A stretch of DNA of 64,000 nucleotides from Chishuiella changwenlii (GCF_900142565.1 NZ_FRBH01000011.1:1-64000), one strand, 5' to 3'. Counted from the first letter of the stretch, positions 14,737 to 24,096 are shown. The notes: generated by a model from the letters alone, not told the origin. Numbers and translations are program-made.

Positions 14737-16602
14737 TTATTTCTTTTTCATTAAAACTTCTTTGTTCGATTCTTCTCTTATTTTATCAAAAAATTGTTTT
14801 AAATCGTTATACTTCTCAGCTTCATATACTCCTTCTGGTAAAATAAATTGATATGAAATTGTTAAGACATTGTCATTTAATTTTGCTTCTTGGTAATATT
14901 CCAAACCTAATTCTGATTTGTGATGAGCTTTGTATTTTTCATCTATAACAACTTCATAACCTTCTGGAATTTTACTTTTTACTTGAATATTAAAAAAGTA
15001 TGGAAATTCAAATTCTACTTTACGTTGACGGTTTTTATCATCAAAAGTATATTTAGATAAGAAAGCACGTAATGGATTTGCAAAGTTATAGAAAGGTGAA
15101 CCTACTTGCTTATTTACAGCTTTATATGATTTTTTGTATTTATTATCTCTATATTCTAAATCGTCTGAATTTTCAATATCAAATCGTTGATCCATCGATT
15201 CTGTAACATATCTTTTTAAAACATTTTCTTCATCTGCTTCTTGATCATAAAAATATCCATTAAAACGATCTTGACGATTTAAAATAACTTTATCTTTAAG
15301 AAATTGGTAGCTAATGATAGCTTCATATTCTGACAATTTCTGCGTTAACTTAACAAAGCTTGGTTCTCCTTTTTGTAATACAACACCATAATAATTAAAG
15401 ATTTCTAAAGGTGCAAATTCAACTTGATCTTTGTTTAATTGCGCACCATCTAACAAAATCACTTGTCCTGATTTTAAGTGAACAGCTGTTATAACAGAGC
15501 TAAATTGATTTATTAATGGATAACTTAACAAAACTTGTCCATATTGACGTGTACTACCCAAGATTAAATAAGAATTAAATCCTTTAGCAGTTAAAATCTC
15601 TTGTAAAAATAAATTAAGGTCTGCAGACATTCCTACCTTATCTTTTAAAACAGATTTGTTCGTTTTTTGAGGAGCAATAGAATAAATATTATTCCATTTT
15701 ACATTATTGTTTACATACTCCACAATATTTCTTAATGTTTCTATTTCTGTAGCTCCATCTGGAATAACTTTCGCTATATCTCGCATTGCAGATGGATTTC
15801 GATAAGAATCGTACTTAGAATTAATATCTCGAATTAAATCCTTCCAAGCATTCATTACACTACTTTTTGTTGTTCCTGTATGATACGAATCGTGCTGTAA
15901 CTTTATTCTTTCACTCTGATCATTCTGATTATACACATATTTTAAATCATTGTAACTCTTTTGATCTGTTAAAATCCAATCTGTTGTACTGCTCGTTTTA
16001 CCTTTGTATTTTGCATTAATTTCATCTCCAATTGTTATAATTGAATACCCTCCATTGGATTGATTATTTAGCTTAAATTCACTAAAAAGCGTTGGTATAT
16101 CATGTTGGAAATTCCAAGCATCAATAGAAAAGTTATATTCACTAGATTTTGTATAAGTGTATTCTATTATAGAACCTACTTGTACATTAGAGAAAGTAAA
16201 ACGTTTAGCATTATATAATTGGTTAATGGAAACGTCAAAAATTTCTTTCGCATCTATAGGTGTAATTTCTTCTTTTCCGTTTACAACATTTATCGTATTT
16301 CCTTTTATTCCTGAAATAGATTCATTCTTATTTTCACTATAATAACGTAATTGAATATTAGCTTCCTCTTTTCCTTTTTCTGTTAGAATTTTTATTCTTC
16401 TTTTTACAGTTAAATAGTAATTACTAAAAGATAAATTCATTTTCCCCTCTTCTGAAAGGATAACAGCATTTGCATTTTTATCGTAAGAAACTTCTTTAAT
16501 ATTTTTTTCTTGTTCAGTTACTTTTCCTAATTTAAAATCTCTTGTTTGTGCAAAAGAAATACCTGATAAAATAACGAATAAAAGTGTAGATTTTAATTTC
16601 AT
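14737..16602 (-). CDS. DUF3857/transglutaminase-like secreted protein
   Basis: The protein has 621 residues when started at the ATG at 16602; a TTG at 16629 would add nine residues before the signal peptide and is less likely. A Sec signal peptide (ending near ISFAQ) is followed by a DUF3857 domain, a transglutaminase-like core (residues ~250-350) and a C-terminal beta domain. The usual catalytic Cys of the GdCkD motif reads Ser (GMSAD) and the usual FNHVI His reads FSSVI, so it is probably not a peptidase. From memory, related flavobacterial proteins share this loss. The family is periplasmic or outer-membrane associated; the role is unknown. Confidence 0.85.
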   Translation of the reverse strand: MKLKSTLLFVILSGISFAQTRDFKLGKVTEQEKNIKEVSYDKNANAVILSEEGKMNLSFSNYYLTVKRRIKILTEKGKEEANIQLRYYSENKNESISGIKGNTINVVNGKEEITPIDAKEIFDVSINQLYNAKRFTFSNVQVGSIIEYTYTKSSEYNFSIDAWNFQHDIPTLFSEFKLNNQSNGGYSIITIGDEINAKYKGKTSSTTDWILTDQKSYNDLKYVYNQNDQSERIKLQHDSYHTGTTKSSVMNAWKDLIRDINSKYDSYRNPSAMRDIAKVIPDGATEIETLRNIVEYVNNNVKWNNIYSIAPQKTNKSVLKDKVGMSADLNLFLQEILTAKGFNSYLILGSTRQYGQVLLSYPLINQFSSVITAVHLKSGQVILLDGAQLNKDQVEFAPLEIFNYYGVVLQKGEPSFVKLTQKLSEYEAIISYQFLKDKVILNRQDRFNGYFYDQEADEENVLKRYVTESMDQRFDIENSDDLEYRDNKYKKSYKAVNKQVGSPFYNFANPLRAFLSKYTFDDKNRQRKVEFEFPYFFNIQVKSKIPEGYEVVIDEKYKAHHKSELGLEYYQEAKLNDNVLTISYQFILPEGVYEAEKYNDLKQFFDKIREESNKEVLMKKK

Positions 16603-16747
16603 TAATTGGTTGTTAAAATTTGATGGCAAATTTACTCTTTACAATATGTTTTTAAAGTAAAATAAATAATTATTTATAAAATCTGATTTTAAATAAGTTT
16701 TGAATTTTATTAATTTACTATATTTGAAATACTTAATCGATTAAATT

Positions 16748-17395
16748 ATGATAAAAATTTATTTGTATTTCACCCTATTGTTTTCATTTACAGCAGTAAA
16801 TGCACAAAAATACGTTGAACCAGAGAAAGCAGTAAAAGATGAACAAAAAAGAAAAGCATCTGAAGTTGTAACTTTTCCTACTAGAAAATTTGATTCTATT
16901 GAGGCTAAAAAAGCTTTAGCTATGGGAAAAGGAAAAATAACTGGTACAGCTTTTACTCGTACTAAAAATGGGTATGGAATGAAGGTTGGAAAAAAAGTTT
17001 TAGCAAATAAAATTACTATTCAATTATTTCCTGTAACTCCCTACTTTGAGGAATATTATGCTTTATGGAAAGATAAAAGCAAGAATAATCCGAAAAAAAA
17101 TAGATTCGTTTACATGGATAAGGATGCTTATCGTTATAGATTAGATGCTGTAACAAACAGTTCTGGAGAATTTACTTTTCCTGATATGAAACCTGGTAAA
17201 TATTACTTATGGGGAAGTTTAGATTATTCTTTAAGTTATAATTACAACCAATACACAGGAAGTGGATATAATGGTTATGGAGGAAGAATTGATTACTATT
17301 CGCCAAGTTCTTACTCAAAAGGTTATAATGAATTTTTAGAGCTTTTTGTTGAAGTAAAATCAGACGGAGAAGTTGTTGAAGTAAAACTGAAATAA
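16748..17395 (+). CDS. Secreted protein with carboxypeptidase-regulatory-like domain
   Basis: This 215-residue protein has a signal peptide (cleaved near VNAQK). The middle part ends with SSGEFTFPDMKPGKYYLWG, the typical strand pair of carboxypeptidase-regulatory-like or SdrD-B-like beta-sandwich domains. A Tyr/Gly/Ser-rich loop (residues ~165-190) follows. I recognise no enzyme motif. It probably sits in the periplasm or outer membrane. It is transcribed alone and converges on the epimerase gene, with which it shares a terminator built from coding sequence. Confidence 0.7.
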   Translation: MIKIYLYFTLLFSFTAVNAQKYVEPEKAVKDEQKRKASEVVTFPTRKFDSIEAKKALAMGKGKITGTAFTRTKNGYGMKVGKKVLANKITIQLFPVTPYFEEYYALWKDKSKNNPKKNRFVYMDKDAYRYRLDAVTNSSGEFTFPDMKPGKYYLWGSLDYSLSYNYNQYTGSGYNGYGGRIDYYSPSSYSKGYNEFLELFVEVKSDGEVVEVKLK

Positions 17396-17409
17396 TTCAG
17401 TTTTACTTC
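17378..17409. terminator. Shared terminator overlapping two stop codons
   Basis: GAAGTAAAACTGAA (17378-17391) and TTCAGTTTTACTTC (17396-17409) form a perfect 14-bp stem with loop ATAA. It includes the last codons and stop codons of both convergent genes (17395 on plus, 17403 on minus). Confidence 0.8.
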
Positions 17410-18296
17410 AATAAATTATCTAAAGCCTTTTCTAAGGTTGGATATTTAAATACAAATCCTCTTTTTTCTATCTTTTCTGAACTTAATCGAGATCCTTTTA
17501 AAATTAAATCGCTCATCTCTCCCAATACAATTCTTAATAAAGCAGAAGGTATATTAGGCATAAAAAAAGGTTTATCCATTTTACGAGCTAATGTCTTATT
17601 AAATGTTGAATGATTAATCTTCTCTGGAACAGCAGCATTAAAACTTCCATTCATTTGCTCTTGCTCAACAGCTTCTACATACATCTCTACTAAATCGTCA
17701 ACATGAATCCAAGGCATCCATTGTTTTCCGTCGCCTAAATTTGCTCCTACACACATTTTAATTGGTTTTTTAAGCAAATCGAAAGCTCCACCTTCTTTTG
17801 CTAAAACTAAGGAAGTTCTCAAACAAACAACTCTCGTTTTAAAAGCTTTGAATTTATAAGCAGCATTTTCCCAATCAATACATACTTTTCCTAGAAAATC
17901 ATTTCCTGGTGAATCTTCTTCTTTAAAAATAGTATCTGATGTTATTTGTCCATAATAACTACTTCCAGAAGCGGAAATAAAAAATTTTAGATTTGGAGCT
18001 AATTTCTCCGTGTATGTATAAAGTAAATTAGCTGTATTAATTCTACTTTCATAAATTTCCTTTTTATAGGACTTTGTCCAACGCTTAGAAATTGTAGCTC
18101 CAGCTAAATGGATTATGCCATCAAGATTCTCAAATGCCTTTTCATCAACTTTATTTTTATCCCAATGATAAAAAGGATGTTCTATATTCTTCTCTCTTGT
18201 TAAAATTCTAACTTCATGTCCATTTTCAATTAATCTTTTAGATAATTTAGAACCAACTAATCCACTTCCACCTGTAAGAAGAATATTCATACTCAT
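17403..18296 (-). CDS. TIGR01777-family NAD(P)-binding epimerase-like protein
   Basis: This 297-residue extended SDR fold protein has the dinucleotide-binding loop GGSGLVG at residues 9-15, the IIHLAGATIS segment typical of this family (YfcH/SulA-like), SGSSYYG in the active-site region and a C-terminal DUF1731-like tail (GSRLSSEKIEKRGFVFKYP). The family is conserved but has no established substrate. A divergent promoter region of fewer than 40 bases is shared with the channel gene. Confidence 0.9.
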   Translation of the reverse strand: MSMNILLTGGSGLVGSKLSKRLIENGHEVRILTREKNIEHPFYHWDKNKVDEKAFENLDGIIHLAGATISKRWTKSYKKEIYESRINTANLLYTYTEKLAPNLKFFISASGSSYYGQITSDTIFKEEDSPGNDFLGKVCIDWENAAYKFKAFKTRVVCLRTSLVLAKEGGAFDLLKKPIKMCVGANLGDGKQWMPWIHVDDLVEMYVEAVEQEQMNGSFNAAVPEKINHSTFNKTLARKMDKPFFMPNIPSALLRIVLGEMSDLILKGSRLSSEKIEKRGFVFKYPTLEKALDNLLK

Positions 18297-18333
18297 TATT
18301 TTTTTCTAATTTAGCCATTCAAAATTGATACCA

Positions 18334-19200
18334 ATGCTAAAAGGACGATTTTCTTTTCTAAAAAAGATGGGACCCGACGAAGAAAATAAATTAAAACAGA
18401 AAATTTTTGATGTTATTTTCGAAGCCAATACGCCGTACGGGAAACTTTTTGACATCCTTTTATTGTTACTAATTCTAACCAGTGTTGGTTTAGTAATGAT
18501 GGAATCTATTCCGGCAATTAATGCTCGTTACCATTTAACACTGATTATCTTAGAATGGATTTTAACCATCTTGTTCACTTTAGAATATATTTTAAGAATT
18601 TACTGTGTAAAAAACAGATGGCGTTATATTTTTAGTTTTTATGGTTTAATTGATTTATTATCTATTTTACCATTCTACTTAGGCTTCTTCTTCGAGGCAA
18701 GTAAATATTTATCAAGCATTAGAATTTTACGTTTATTAAGAGTTTTCAGGATTTTTAATTTGACTCAATTTACACATGGTCGAAATGTTTTAATGATTGG
18801 ATTAAAAGAAAGTAGAGATAAAATTATTGTATTCCTTTCTTTTGTTCTTTTAATTGTTGTGGTAATTGGATCTATTATGTACACGGTAGAACACGATCAT
18901 CCGGAATCTGGTTTTACAAGTATTCCAATTAGTATTTATTGGGCAATTGTAACATTAACGACTGTTGGTTATGGAGATGTTTCTCCTGTTACTGGATTAG
19001 GACAATTTCTTGCTTCTCTTGTAATGATTATCGGTTACGGAATTATTGCTGTACCTACAGGAATTGTGACAATGGAAATGAATAAAGCATCAAAAAATGA
19101 TATTCCAAAAAATACTGAAAGATGTAGAAATTGCGGAGACGATTATCATTTAGATGGTTCTATTTATTGTAAAACTTGCGGACATAAATTAGACGAATAA
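18334..19200 (+). CDS. Voltage-gated-like potassium channel with zinc ribbon
   Basis: The protein has 288 residues from the ATG at 18334; a TTG at 18325 in the same frame would add three. Six transmembrane segments of the ion_trans family are seen: an S4-like RILRLLRVFRIF near 130-142 with regularly spaced Arg, and the selectivity filter TVGYGD at 210-215. The C terminus (about 264-288) is a rubredoxin-like zinc ribbon with two C-x2-C pairs (CRNCG and CKTCG). It is expected to be a tetrameric K+ channel of the inner membrane. The ribbon suggests metal- or redox-linked gating or assembly, which is inference. Confidence 0.9.
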   Translation: MLKGRFSFLKKMGPDEENKLKQKIFDVIFEANTPYGKLFDILLLLLILTSVGLVMMESIPAINARYHLTLIILEWILTILFTLEYILRIYCVKNRWRYIFSFYGLIDLLSILPFYLGFFFEASKYLSSIRILRLLRVFRIFNLTQFTHGRNVLMIGLKESRDKIIVFLSFVLLIVVVIGSIMYTVEHDHPESGFTSIPISIYWAIVTLTTVGYGDVSPVTGLGQFLASLVMIIGYGIIAVPTGIVTMEMNKASKNDIPKNTERCRNCGDDYHLDGSIYCKTCGHKLDE

Positions 19201-19256
19201 GTTGTGAGTTGTGAGTTGTGAGTTGTGAGTTGTGAGTTGTGAGTTGTGAGTTGTGA
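19201..19256. repeat. Eight tandem copies of GTTGTGA
   Basis: Eight perfect copies of a 7-bp unit begin right after the channel stop codon. The next ~100 bases up to the YihY gene are low-complexity (repeated aactta/cacata words) with no gene. Confidence 0.95.
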
Positions 19257-19356
19257 GCAAATTTAAAAACTTAAACTCTTAACAACCTAAACACATAACA
19301 ACTTAAAAACTTACACACATAAAAACCTTACACCTTACAATCTTAAGTCTTAGTTC

Positions 19357-20337
19357 CTACACCTCTTCTTCTTTATCTAGATTAATATATCTATTACTAT
19401 CGATATGATTTACTTGTTCATAGTATTTCGTGTAATTTATAGACATATTTAATTCATATCCTACAAGCATTAAAATAACATTGATATACACAAAAATCAT
19501 CATAATCATTACTAATCCTAAAGAACCATATAACAAATCTATATTTGTAAAATAACGCAAGTAGGAATTAAAACCAATTACAGTCAATAAAAATAGAAAT
19601 GATGTTAAAATAGCACCTGGTAAAACTGTACTTCTAGTTTTTTTATGATTTGGTCCGAAATAATATAACATATACATCGAAACAAAATAGAACATAAAGA
19701 TTGTAACATAATTAATGATGTAAGAAAACTGTCCCAACTTGCTTAAAAAAGGAACATGAGTTAAATACTTCCAAATAACAGAGGTTGAATAAGATAAAAA
19801 AACTTGTAAAACGATGAATACTGTAAAGAATAAAGTTAATACAATTGAGATTAATCTTGATTTAGAATTTTTTCTTTTTACATATACATCTTGATAAGAC
19901 ACATTAAACCCATTAATTATTCCTTGTATTCCGTTTGATGACATAAAGATTGTAATCAAAATCAAAAGATAATTCACTTTTCGTTTCCCTTGCAATTTTG
20001 TTGTACTTTCTATATAAGAAACTACTTCATTACTAAGATGTTTTGGTAAAATTTTTGGCAAAAACTCTGTAAACAATAATGTTTTTATTTCTTCATAATA
20101 AAATATATGTGGCAATACTGTAAACAAGAAAAGTAAAAAAGGAAACATACTAAAAAATAATATCCAAGAAACAGCCGCAGAACGCAATGGGAAGTTACCT
20201 TTCATAACGCGAATCCAAAAAACTTTTAAAAAATCATACACTGAAATGCCTGTTTTTTTATTCATCATTTTTGTTCTCGACCATTCGCGAAAATAATTTA
20301 TTCCCATATATGTTTTAAAATGTTGTAGAATGCGCAT
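19357..20337 (-). CDS. YihY/virulence-factor-BrkB family membrane protein
   Basis: This 326-residue protein begins with the conserved N-terminal FPLRSAAVSWILFFSMFPFLLF region and contains six predicted membrane segments and the mid-protein NGFNVSYQ..KRK region, all typical of the UPF0761 (YihY/BrkB) family. It was once called RNase BN, which is incorrect; the function is still unknown. It is divergent from rlmH with 28 bases between the start codons. Confidence 0.9.
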   Translation of the reverse strand: MRILQHFKTYMGINYFREWSRTKMMNKKTGISVYDFLKVFWIRVMKGNFPLRSAAVSWILFFSMFPFLLFLFTVLPHIFYYEEIKTLLFTEFLPKILPKHLSNEVVSYIESTTKLQGKRKVNYLLILITIFMSSNGIQGIINGFNVSYQDVYVKRKNSKSRLISIVLTLFFTVFIVLQVFLSYSTSVIWKYLTHVPFLSKLGQFSYIINYVTIFMFYFVSMYMLYYFGPNHKKTRSTVLPGAILTSFLFLLTVIGFNSYLRYFTNIDLLYGSLGLVMIMMIFVYINVILMLVGYELNMSINYTKYYEQVNHIDSNRYINLDKEEEV

Positions 20338-20365
20338 ATTTTTGCCTTAAATTAATTTCTTATTA

Positions 20366-20839
20366 ATGAATATTACAACTATTTGTATTGGTAAAACCGA
20401 TGAAAAAGCAATCGAGATGCTTTTACAAAAGTATGAAAATCGATTGCCTTCGCACATCAATTATCAAAGAATTGAAATTCCTGATATCAAAAATCGTAAA
20501 AATTTATCCGAAATTCAACAAAAACAGAAAGAAGCTGAACAAATTTTAGGAAAAATTGTTAATACAGATTTTGTTATCATTCTCGACGAAAAAGGAAAAC
20601 AACCAACTTCTAAGCAATTTGCAGATGATATACAAAATTACATGAATCAATCTGTAAAAAATCTTGTCTTTGTAATTGGTGGTCCTTATGGGTTTGATGA
20701 AACTGTTTATAGTAGAGGAAATAAAAAAATGTCGCTATCAAATATGACATTTACACACCAAATGGTTCGTTTATTTTTAACAGAACAAATTTATCGCGGA
20801 TTTAGTATATTGCAAGGTAAACCTTATCATCATGAATAA
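20366..20839 (+). CDS. rlmH: 23S rRNA pseudouridine-1915 N3-methyltransferase
   Basis: This 157-residue SPOUT methyltransferase is full-length. The AdoMet knot region contains FVIGGPYGF near residue 105, and the C terminus has FTHQMVRLFLTEQIYRGFSILQGKPYHHE-type conserved residues ending in HHE. It methylates pseudouridine 1915 in helix 69 of 23S rRNA on assembled ribosomes. It is first in a tight operon: the stop codon overlaps the start of the CPBP gene by 8 bases. Confidence 0.96.
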   Translation: MNITTICIGKTDEKAIEMLLQKYENRLPSHINYQRIEIPDIKNRKNLSEIQQKQKEAEQILGKIVNTDFVIILDEKGKQPTSKQFADDIQNYMNQSVKNLVFVIGGPYGFDETVYSRGNKKMSLSNMTFTHQMVRLFLTEQIYRGFSILQGKPYHHE

Positions 20840-21692
20840 CGAGAAGAGTACCTATCAAGAACATTTAGAAATAGAAAAACAAAATAATATTCCAAAAAAA
20901 TTAAGTTTTTCTGCTTTACAAGCACTCTTATTTAGCTTTGTAGCAATTGTTACTTGGCAAATTGTTGGTGGAATAATAACTGTACCAGGATTTTTTTATA
21001 AACCTTTAAATCACGTCTTATTACCTTTAGGTTTTTTAGGAGGTACTATTGCTGCTATTGTTATTTTATTAATGTTGACGCAGACAAAAGTTGCTCCTAT
21101 TATTCAAGATATAAAACGAAAATTTACAATAACGCAAGTCATATTAGCAATTGCTTGCTGGGTTTGTTTTTTACCATTAGTCGAGTTTTTTACTAGCCTA
21201 ATCCCTACCGATGGACCATTTGAAATCATTTATAAGCTTTTTGAAGAATCTTTTAAAATGATGCTCGACTATAAAATTGCAGGTTTTATAATGGTGTGTA
21301 TTTTAGCTCCAATTTTCGAAGAAATTATTTTTCGTGGAATTATTTTAAAAGGAATGCTAAACTTTAAAGTTAATCCAATAACAGCAATTCTTATAAATGG
21401 TTTTATTTTTGGTTGTGCCCACATGAATCCTTGGCAATTTATTGGTGCAGGATTTCTTGGTGTTATATTTGGATATATCTATTACCGCACAAGATCGCTA
21501 TTTTTACCAATGCTATTACATTTTTTAAATAATGCGCTTTCTTTCTCTTTTATGATGATTTATGGTGAAGTTGAGGAAGAAGTTTTTCAACCGAGCATCT
21601 TTCTTATCGGAGGAATGACAGTTCTAGGAATTGTTGCCATTTATCTATTTTATAAAAACACCAATAAAAACGAACAACTAGAATGGAATTAA
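20832..21692 (+). CDS. CPBP intramembrane metalloprotease
   Basis: This 286-residue multi-pass protein has motif 1 EEIIFRG (glutamates near residues 165-166), then a His-containing segment (FGCAHMNPWQF) and the third motif LPMLLHFLNNALSF, all characteristic of the CPBP/ABI (Rce1-like) family. Members cleave or bind prenylated or bacteriocin-type peptides in the membrane; the substrate here is unknown. The gene overlaps rlmH by 8 and rdgB by 10 bases, so translation is probably coupled. Confidence 0.9.
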   Translation: MNNEKSTYQEHLEIEKQNNIPKKLSFSALQALLFSFVAIVTWQIVGGIITVPGFFYKPLNHVLLPLGFLGGTIAAIVILLMLTQTKVAPIIQDIKRKFTITQVILAIACWVCFLPLVEFFTSLIPTDGPFEIIYKLFEESFKMMLDYKIAGFIMVCILAPIFEEIIFRGIILKGMLNFKVNPITAILINGFIFGCAHMNPWQFIGAGFLGVIFGYIYYRTRSLFLPMLLHFLNNALSFSFMMIYGEVEEEVFQPSIFLIGGMTVLGIVAIYLFYKNTNKNEQLEWN

Positions 21693-22264
21693 TTTTTGCT
21701 ACACATAATCAGAATAAAGTAAAAGAGGTTGCTAAAATGTTGCCTTCTTACTTATCGATGAAATCTTTAACTGATATCAGTTTTCATGATGAGATAGAAG
21801 AAACAGGAACTACTTTTGAAGAAAATGCACAATTAAAAGCACAAACAATATTCGAAAAAACTGGTAAAAATATTTTTGCCGATGATTCTGGATTAGTCAT
21901 AGAAGCTCTTGACGGTGCTCCTGGTGTTTATTCTCATCGATATGCCGGAACTGGACTTGATAAAGATAACATTGCCAAAGCTTTAAAAGAATTAGAAGGA
22001 AAAACTAACCGAAATGCTTATTTTATTTCAATTTTCTGTTTAATTTTGAATGAAAAGGAATATTTTTTTGAAGGACGTGTATACGGAACCATTTCTACAG
22101 AAGTTTTAGGAGATAATGGATTTGGATACGATCCTATTTTTATTCCAAATGGTTTTTCTAAATCTTTTGCGCAGATGAGCGCCGAAGAAAAAAATGCAAT
22201 TAGTCATAGAGGAAAAGCTGTACAAGAACTAAATATTTTTTTAACAAACCTGACTAAAGTTTGA
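21683..22264 (+). CDS. rdgB: RdgB/HAM1 XTP/dITP diphosphatase
   Basis: This 193-residue house-cleaning NTPase removes dITP and XTP. Signature segments are FATHNQNKVKE at the N terminus, FADDSGLVIEALDGAPGVYSHRYAG in the middle (catalytic Asp pair), GFGYDPIFIP and the final ISHRGKA. The length is normal. It overlaps the upstream CPBP gene and its stop overlaps the TTG start of rnz. Confidence 0.95.
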   Translation: MELIFATHNQNKVKEVAKMLPSYLSMKSLTDISFHDEIEETGTTFEENAQLKAQTIFEKTGKNIFADDSGLVIEALDGAPGVYSHRYAGTGLDKDNIAKALKELEGKTNRNAYFISIFCLILNEKEYFFEGRVYGTISTEVLGDNGFGYDPIFIPNGFSKSFAQMSAEEKNAISHRGKAVQELNIFLTNLTKV

Positions 22265-23181
22265 GCATAAAATTAACAATATTAGGATTTAATTCAGCAT
22301 TACCAACTGCTTTCACTCATCCTACCGCACAATTATTAAACATCGCTGAGCGTCATTTTTTGATTGACTGTGGCGAAGGGACACAAGTGCAATTGCGTAA
22401 AGCAAAAGCAAAATTTAACCGAATTAATCATATTTTTATTTCTCATTTACATGGTGATCATGTTTTTGGGTTAATTGGTTTAATTTCTACTTTTCAATTA
22501 TTAGGAAGAGATACAGCTCTGCATATTCATGGACCAAAAGGAATTGAAGAATTTATTACAACACAATTACGTTTAACAGAATCTAATAATTCTTTTGATA
22601 TTGTTTTTAATGAATTACATACCAAAGAATCTGTTTTAGTTTTTGAAGACGATAAAGTAGAAATTTTTTCTATTCCACTTAATCATCGTGTTTATACAAA
22701 TGGTTATTTATTTAGAGAAAAAGAAAAGCCTCGAAAATTAAACATGGATACTATCACAGCATTCAATGAGATTGAAGTTTGTGATTATCAAAATTTAAAA
22801 AATGGAAAAGATTTCATTTTAAAATCTGGCGAAATTATTTCAAATGATTACTTAACTTTTGATGCTCCAAAATCGTTGAGTTATGCTTTTTGTTCAGACA
22901 CAAAATATAAACCAGATATTGTTCCTATTATAAAAGATGTTGATGTACTTTATCACGAATCTACATTTCTACATGAACTGAAAGATTTGGCAATTTACAC
23001 TGGTCATTCTACAGCAAAAGAAGCGGCATTAATTGCAAAAGCTGCAAATGCTAAGAAATTAATTTTAGGACATTTTTCTAATCGTTACCACGATTATAAA
23101 CCTTTGTTATTAGAAGCACAAGAAGAGTTTCCTAATACTATTTTACCAGAAGTTTTAAAAGAAATTAAGATAAAAGAATAA
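22261..23181 (+). CDS. rnz: Ribonuclease Z
   Basis: This 306-residue metallo-beta-lactamase-fold nuclease processes tRNA 3' ends. It has the zinc motif HLHGDH at 62-67, DCGEGTQVQLRK near 36-46, a Ser-Asp pair (FCSDT) near 215-220 and the last ligand in LGHFSNRY. All the tRNA genes in this window lack encoded CCA, so a mature 3' end made by RNase Z plus CCA addition is expected. The start is TTG at 22261, overlapping the rdgB stop in TTGA; no ATG is nearby. It ends the operon at a strong terminator. Confidence 0.95.
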   Translation: MSIKLTILGFNSALPTAFTHPTAQLLNIAERHFLIDCGEGTQVQLRKAKAKFNRINHIFISHLHGDHVFGLIGLISTFQLLGRDTALHIHGPKGIEEFITTQLRLTESNNSFDIVFNELHTKESVLVFEDDKVEIFSIPLNHRVYTNGYLFREKEKPRKLNMDTITAFNEIEVCDYQNLKNGKDFILKSGEIISNDYLTFDAPKSLSYAFCSDTKYKPDIVPIIKDVDVLYHESTFLHELKDLAIYTGHSTAKEAALIAKAANAKKLILGHFSNRYHDYKPLLLEAQEEFPNTILPEVLKEIKIKE

Positions 23182-23185
23182 GCTT

Positions 23186-23218
23186 AAACGAATTTCGTAT
23201 TTCGAAATTCGTTTTTTT
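23186..23218 (+). terminator. Terminator of the rlmH-rnz operon
   Basis: AAACGAATTTCG (23186-23197) and CGAAATTCGTTT (23203-23214) form a 12-bp stem followed by T. Confidence 0.85.
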
Positions 23219-23274
23219 ATTCAAGTAAAATATAATTCTATAAATTATTTAGAGTAACATCTCCAAACTTATAA

Positions 23275-24096
23275 TCATTTTCTATCAAATGCTATTTCTA
23301 TACTATCTTTATATTTTAGTATATCTCTTTTATTTATCTGCATATAAAGTTCATTATATGGATCTTTATATGAATAATTCTTATTATATAATTCTAAAGA
23401 AGTACTTATAAGAAGTTTTGCCTCTTTATATTCTTTAAGTTTAAATAAAAGGGTTGCTTTATAATAATGATGATCTGCTCTTAACGAATCTAATTCTACA
23501 GCTTTTGAGTAGCTATTCAGCGCTTCATTATATTTATTACTATTCTCAAGTGCTTTCCCATAGAACATGAAAAATTCTCCTGTATATTGTTTTTTATCGG
23601 TTGTATTCAAATATTTCTCATATTCCATTAGAGCATTTTTATAATCCTTATTTGCTGCATAAGAATTACCTAATAATTGATAGATATTAACTCCCCATGG
23701 ATGATCAATAAAATTAGGAGTTAAACTGTCTAAAGTTTTAAAATCTTTTATAGCTCCATTATAATCTCTTAAATATTCATATTTCAACCAGCCTCTATAT
23801 CCTAAATACTCTACAGGAGTTAACTCTACTGCTTTATCTAAAAATAAAAAACCTTCATGAAATTTACCTATTTTATTAAAAGCTACGGATCTTTCCATAA
23901 AAGCTTTTGAATAAGATGGATATTGTTTATTCAAAATACTAAACAGAAAATCTGAAAAATACATTCCTTGAAAATCTCCTGCTATTTCAAATCTTTCTTC
24001 TTTATCTGTAAAAAACAATCCATATACTATAATTGTATTCAAACCTGTAAATACAATTAATAATAAGATTTTAAAAAACATCAATAACTTTCCCAT
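23275..24096 (-). CDS. TPR protein with N-terminal membrane anchor
   Basis: This 273-residue protein has one N-terminal hydrophobic segment (residues 7-27), a charged region, then at least four tetratricopeptide-like repeats between about 60 and 235 (for example YGKALENSNKYNEALNSYSKAVELD). It is probably an anchored periplasmic or cytoplasmic scaffold. The partner is unknown. Its start lies 26 bases inside the 3' end of the preceding TonB-C-like gene on the same strand, pointing to a former two-gene operon. Confidence 0.8.
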   Translation of the reverse strand: MGKLLMFFKILLLIVFTGLNTIIVYGLFFTDKEERFEIAGDFQGMYFSDFLFSILNKQYPSYSKAFMERSVAFNKIGKFHEGFLFLDKAVELTPVEYLGYRGWLKYEYLRDYNGAIKDFKTLDSLTPNFIDHPWGVNIYQLLGNSYAANKDYKNALMEYEKYLNTTDKKQYTGEFFMFYGKALENSNKYNEALNSYSKAVELDSLRADHHYYKATLLFKLKEYKEAKLLISTSLELYNKNYSYKDPYNELYMQINKRDILKYKDSIEIAFDRK

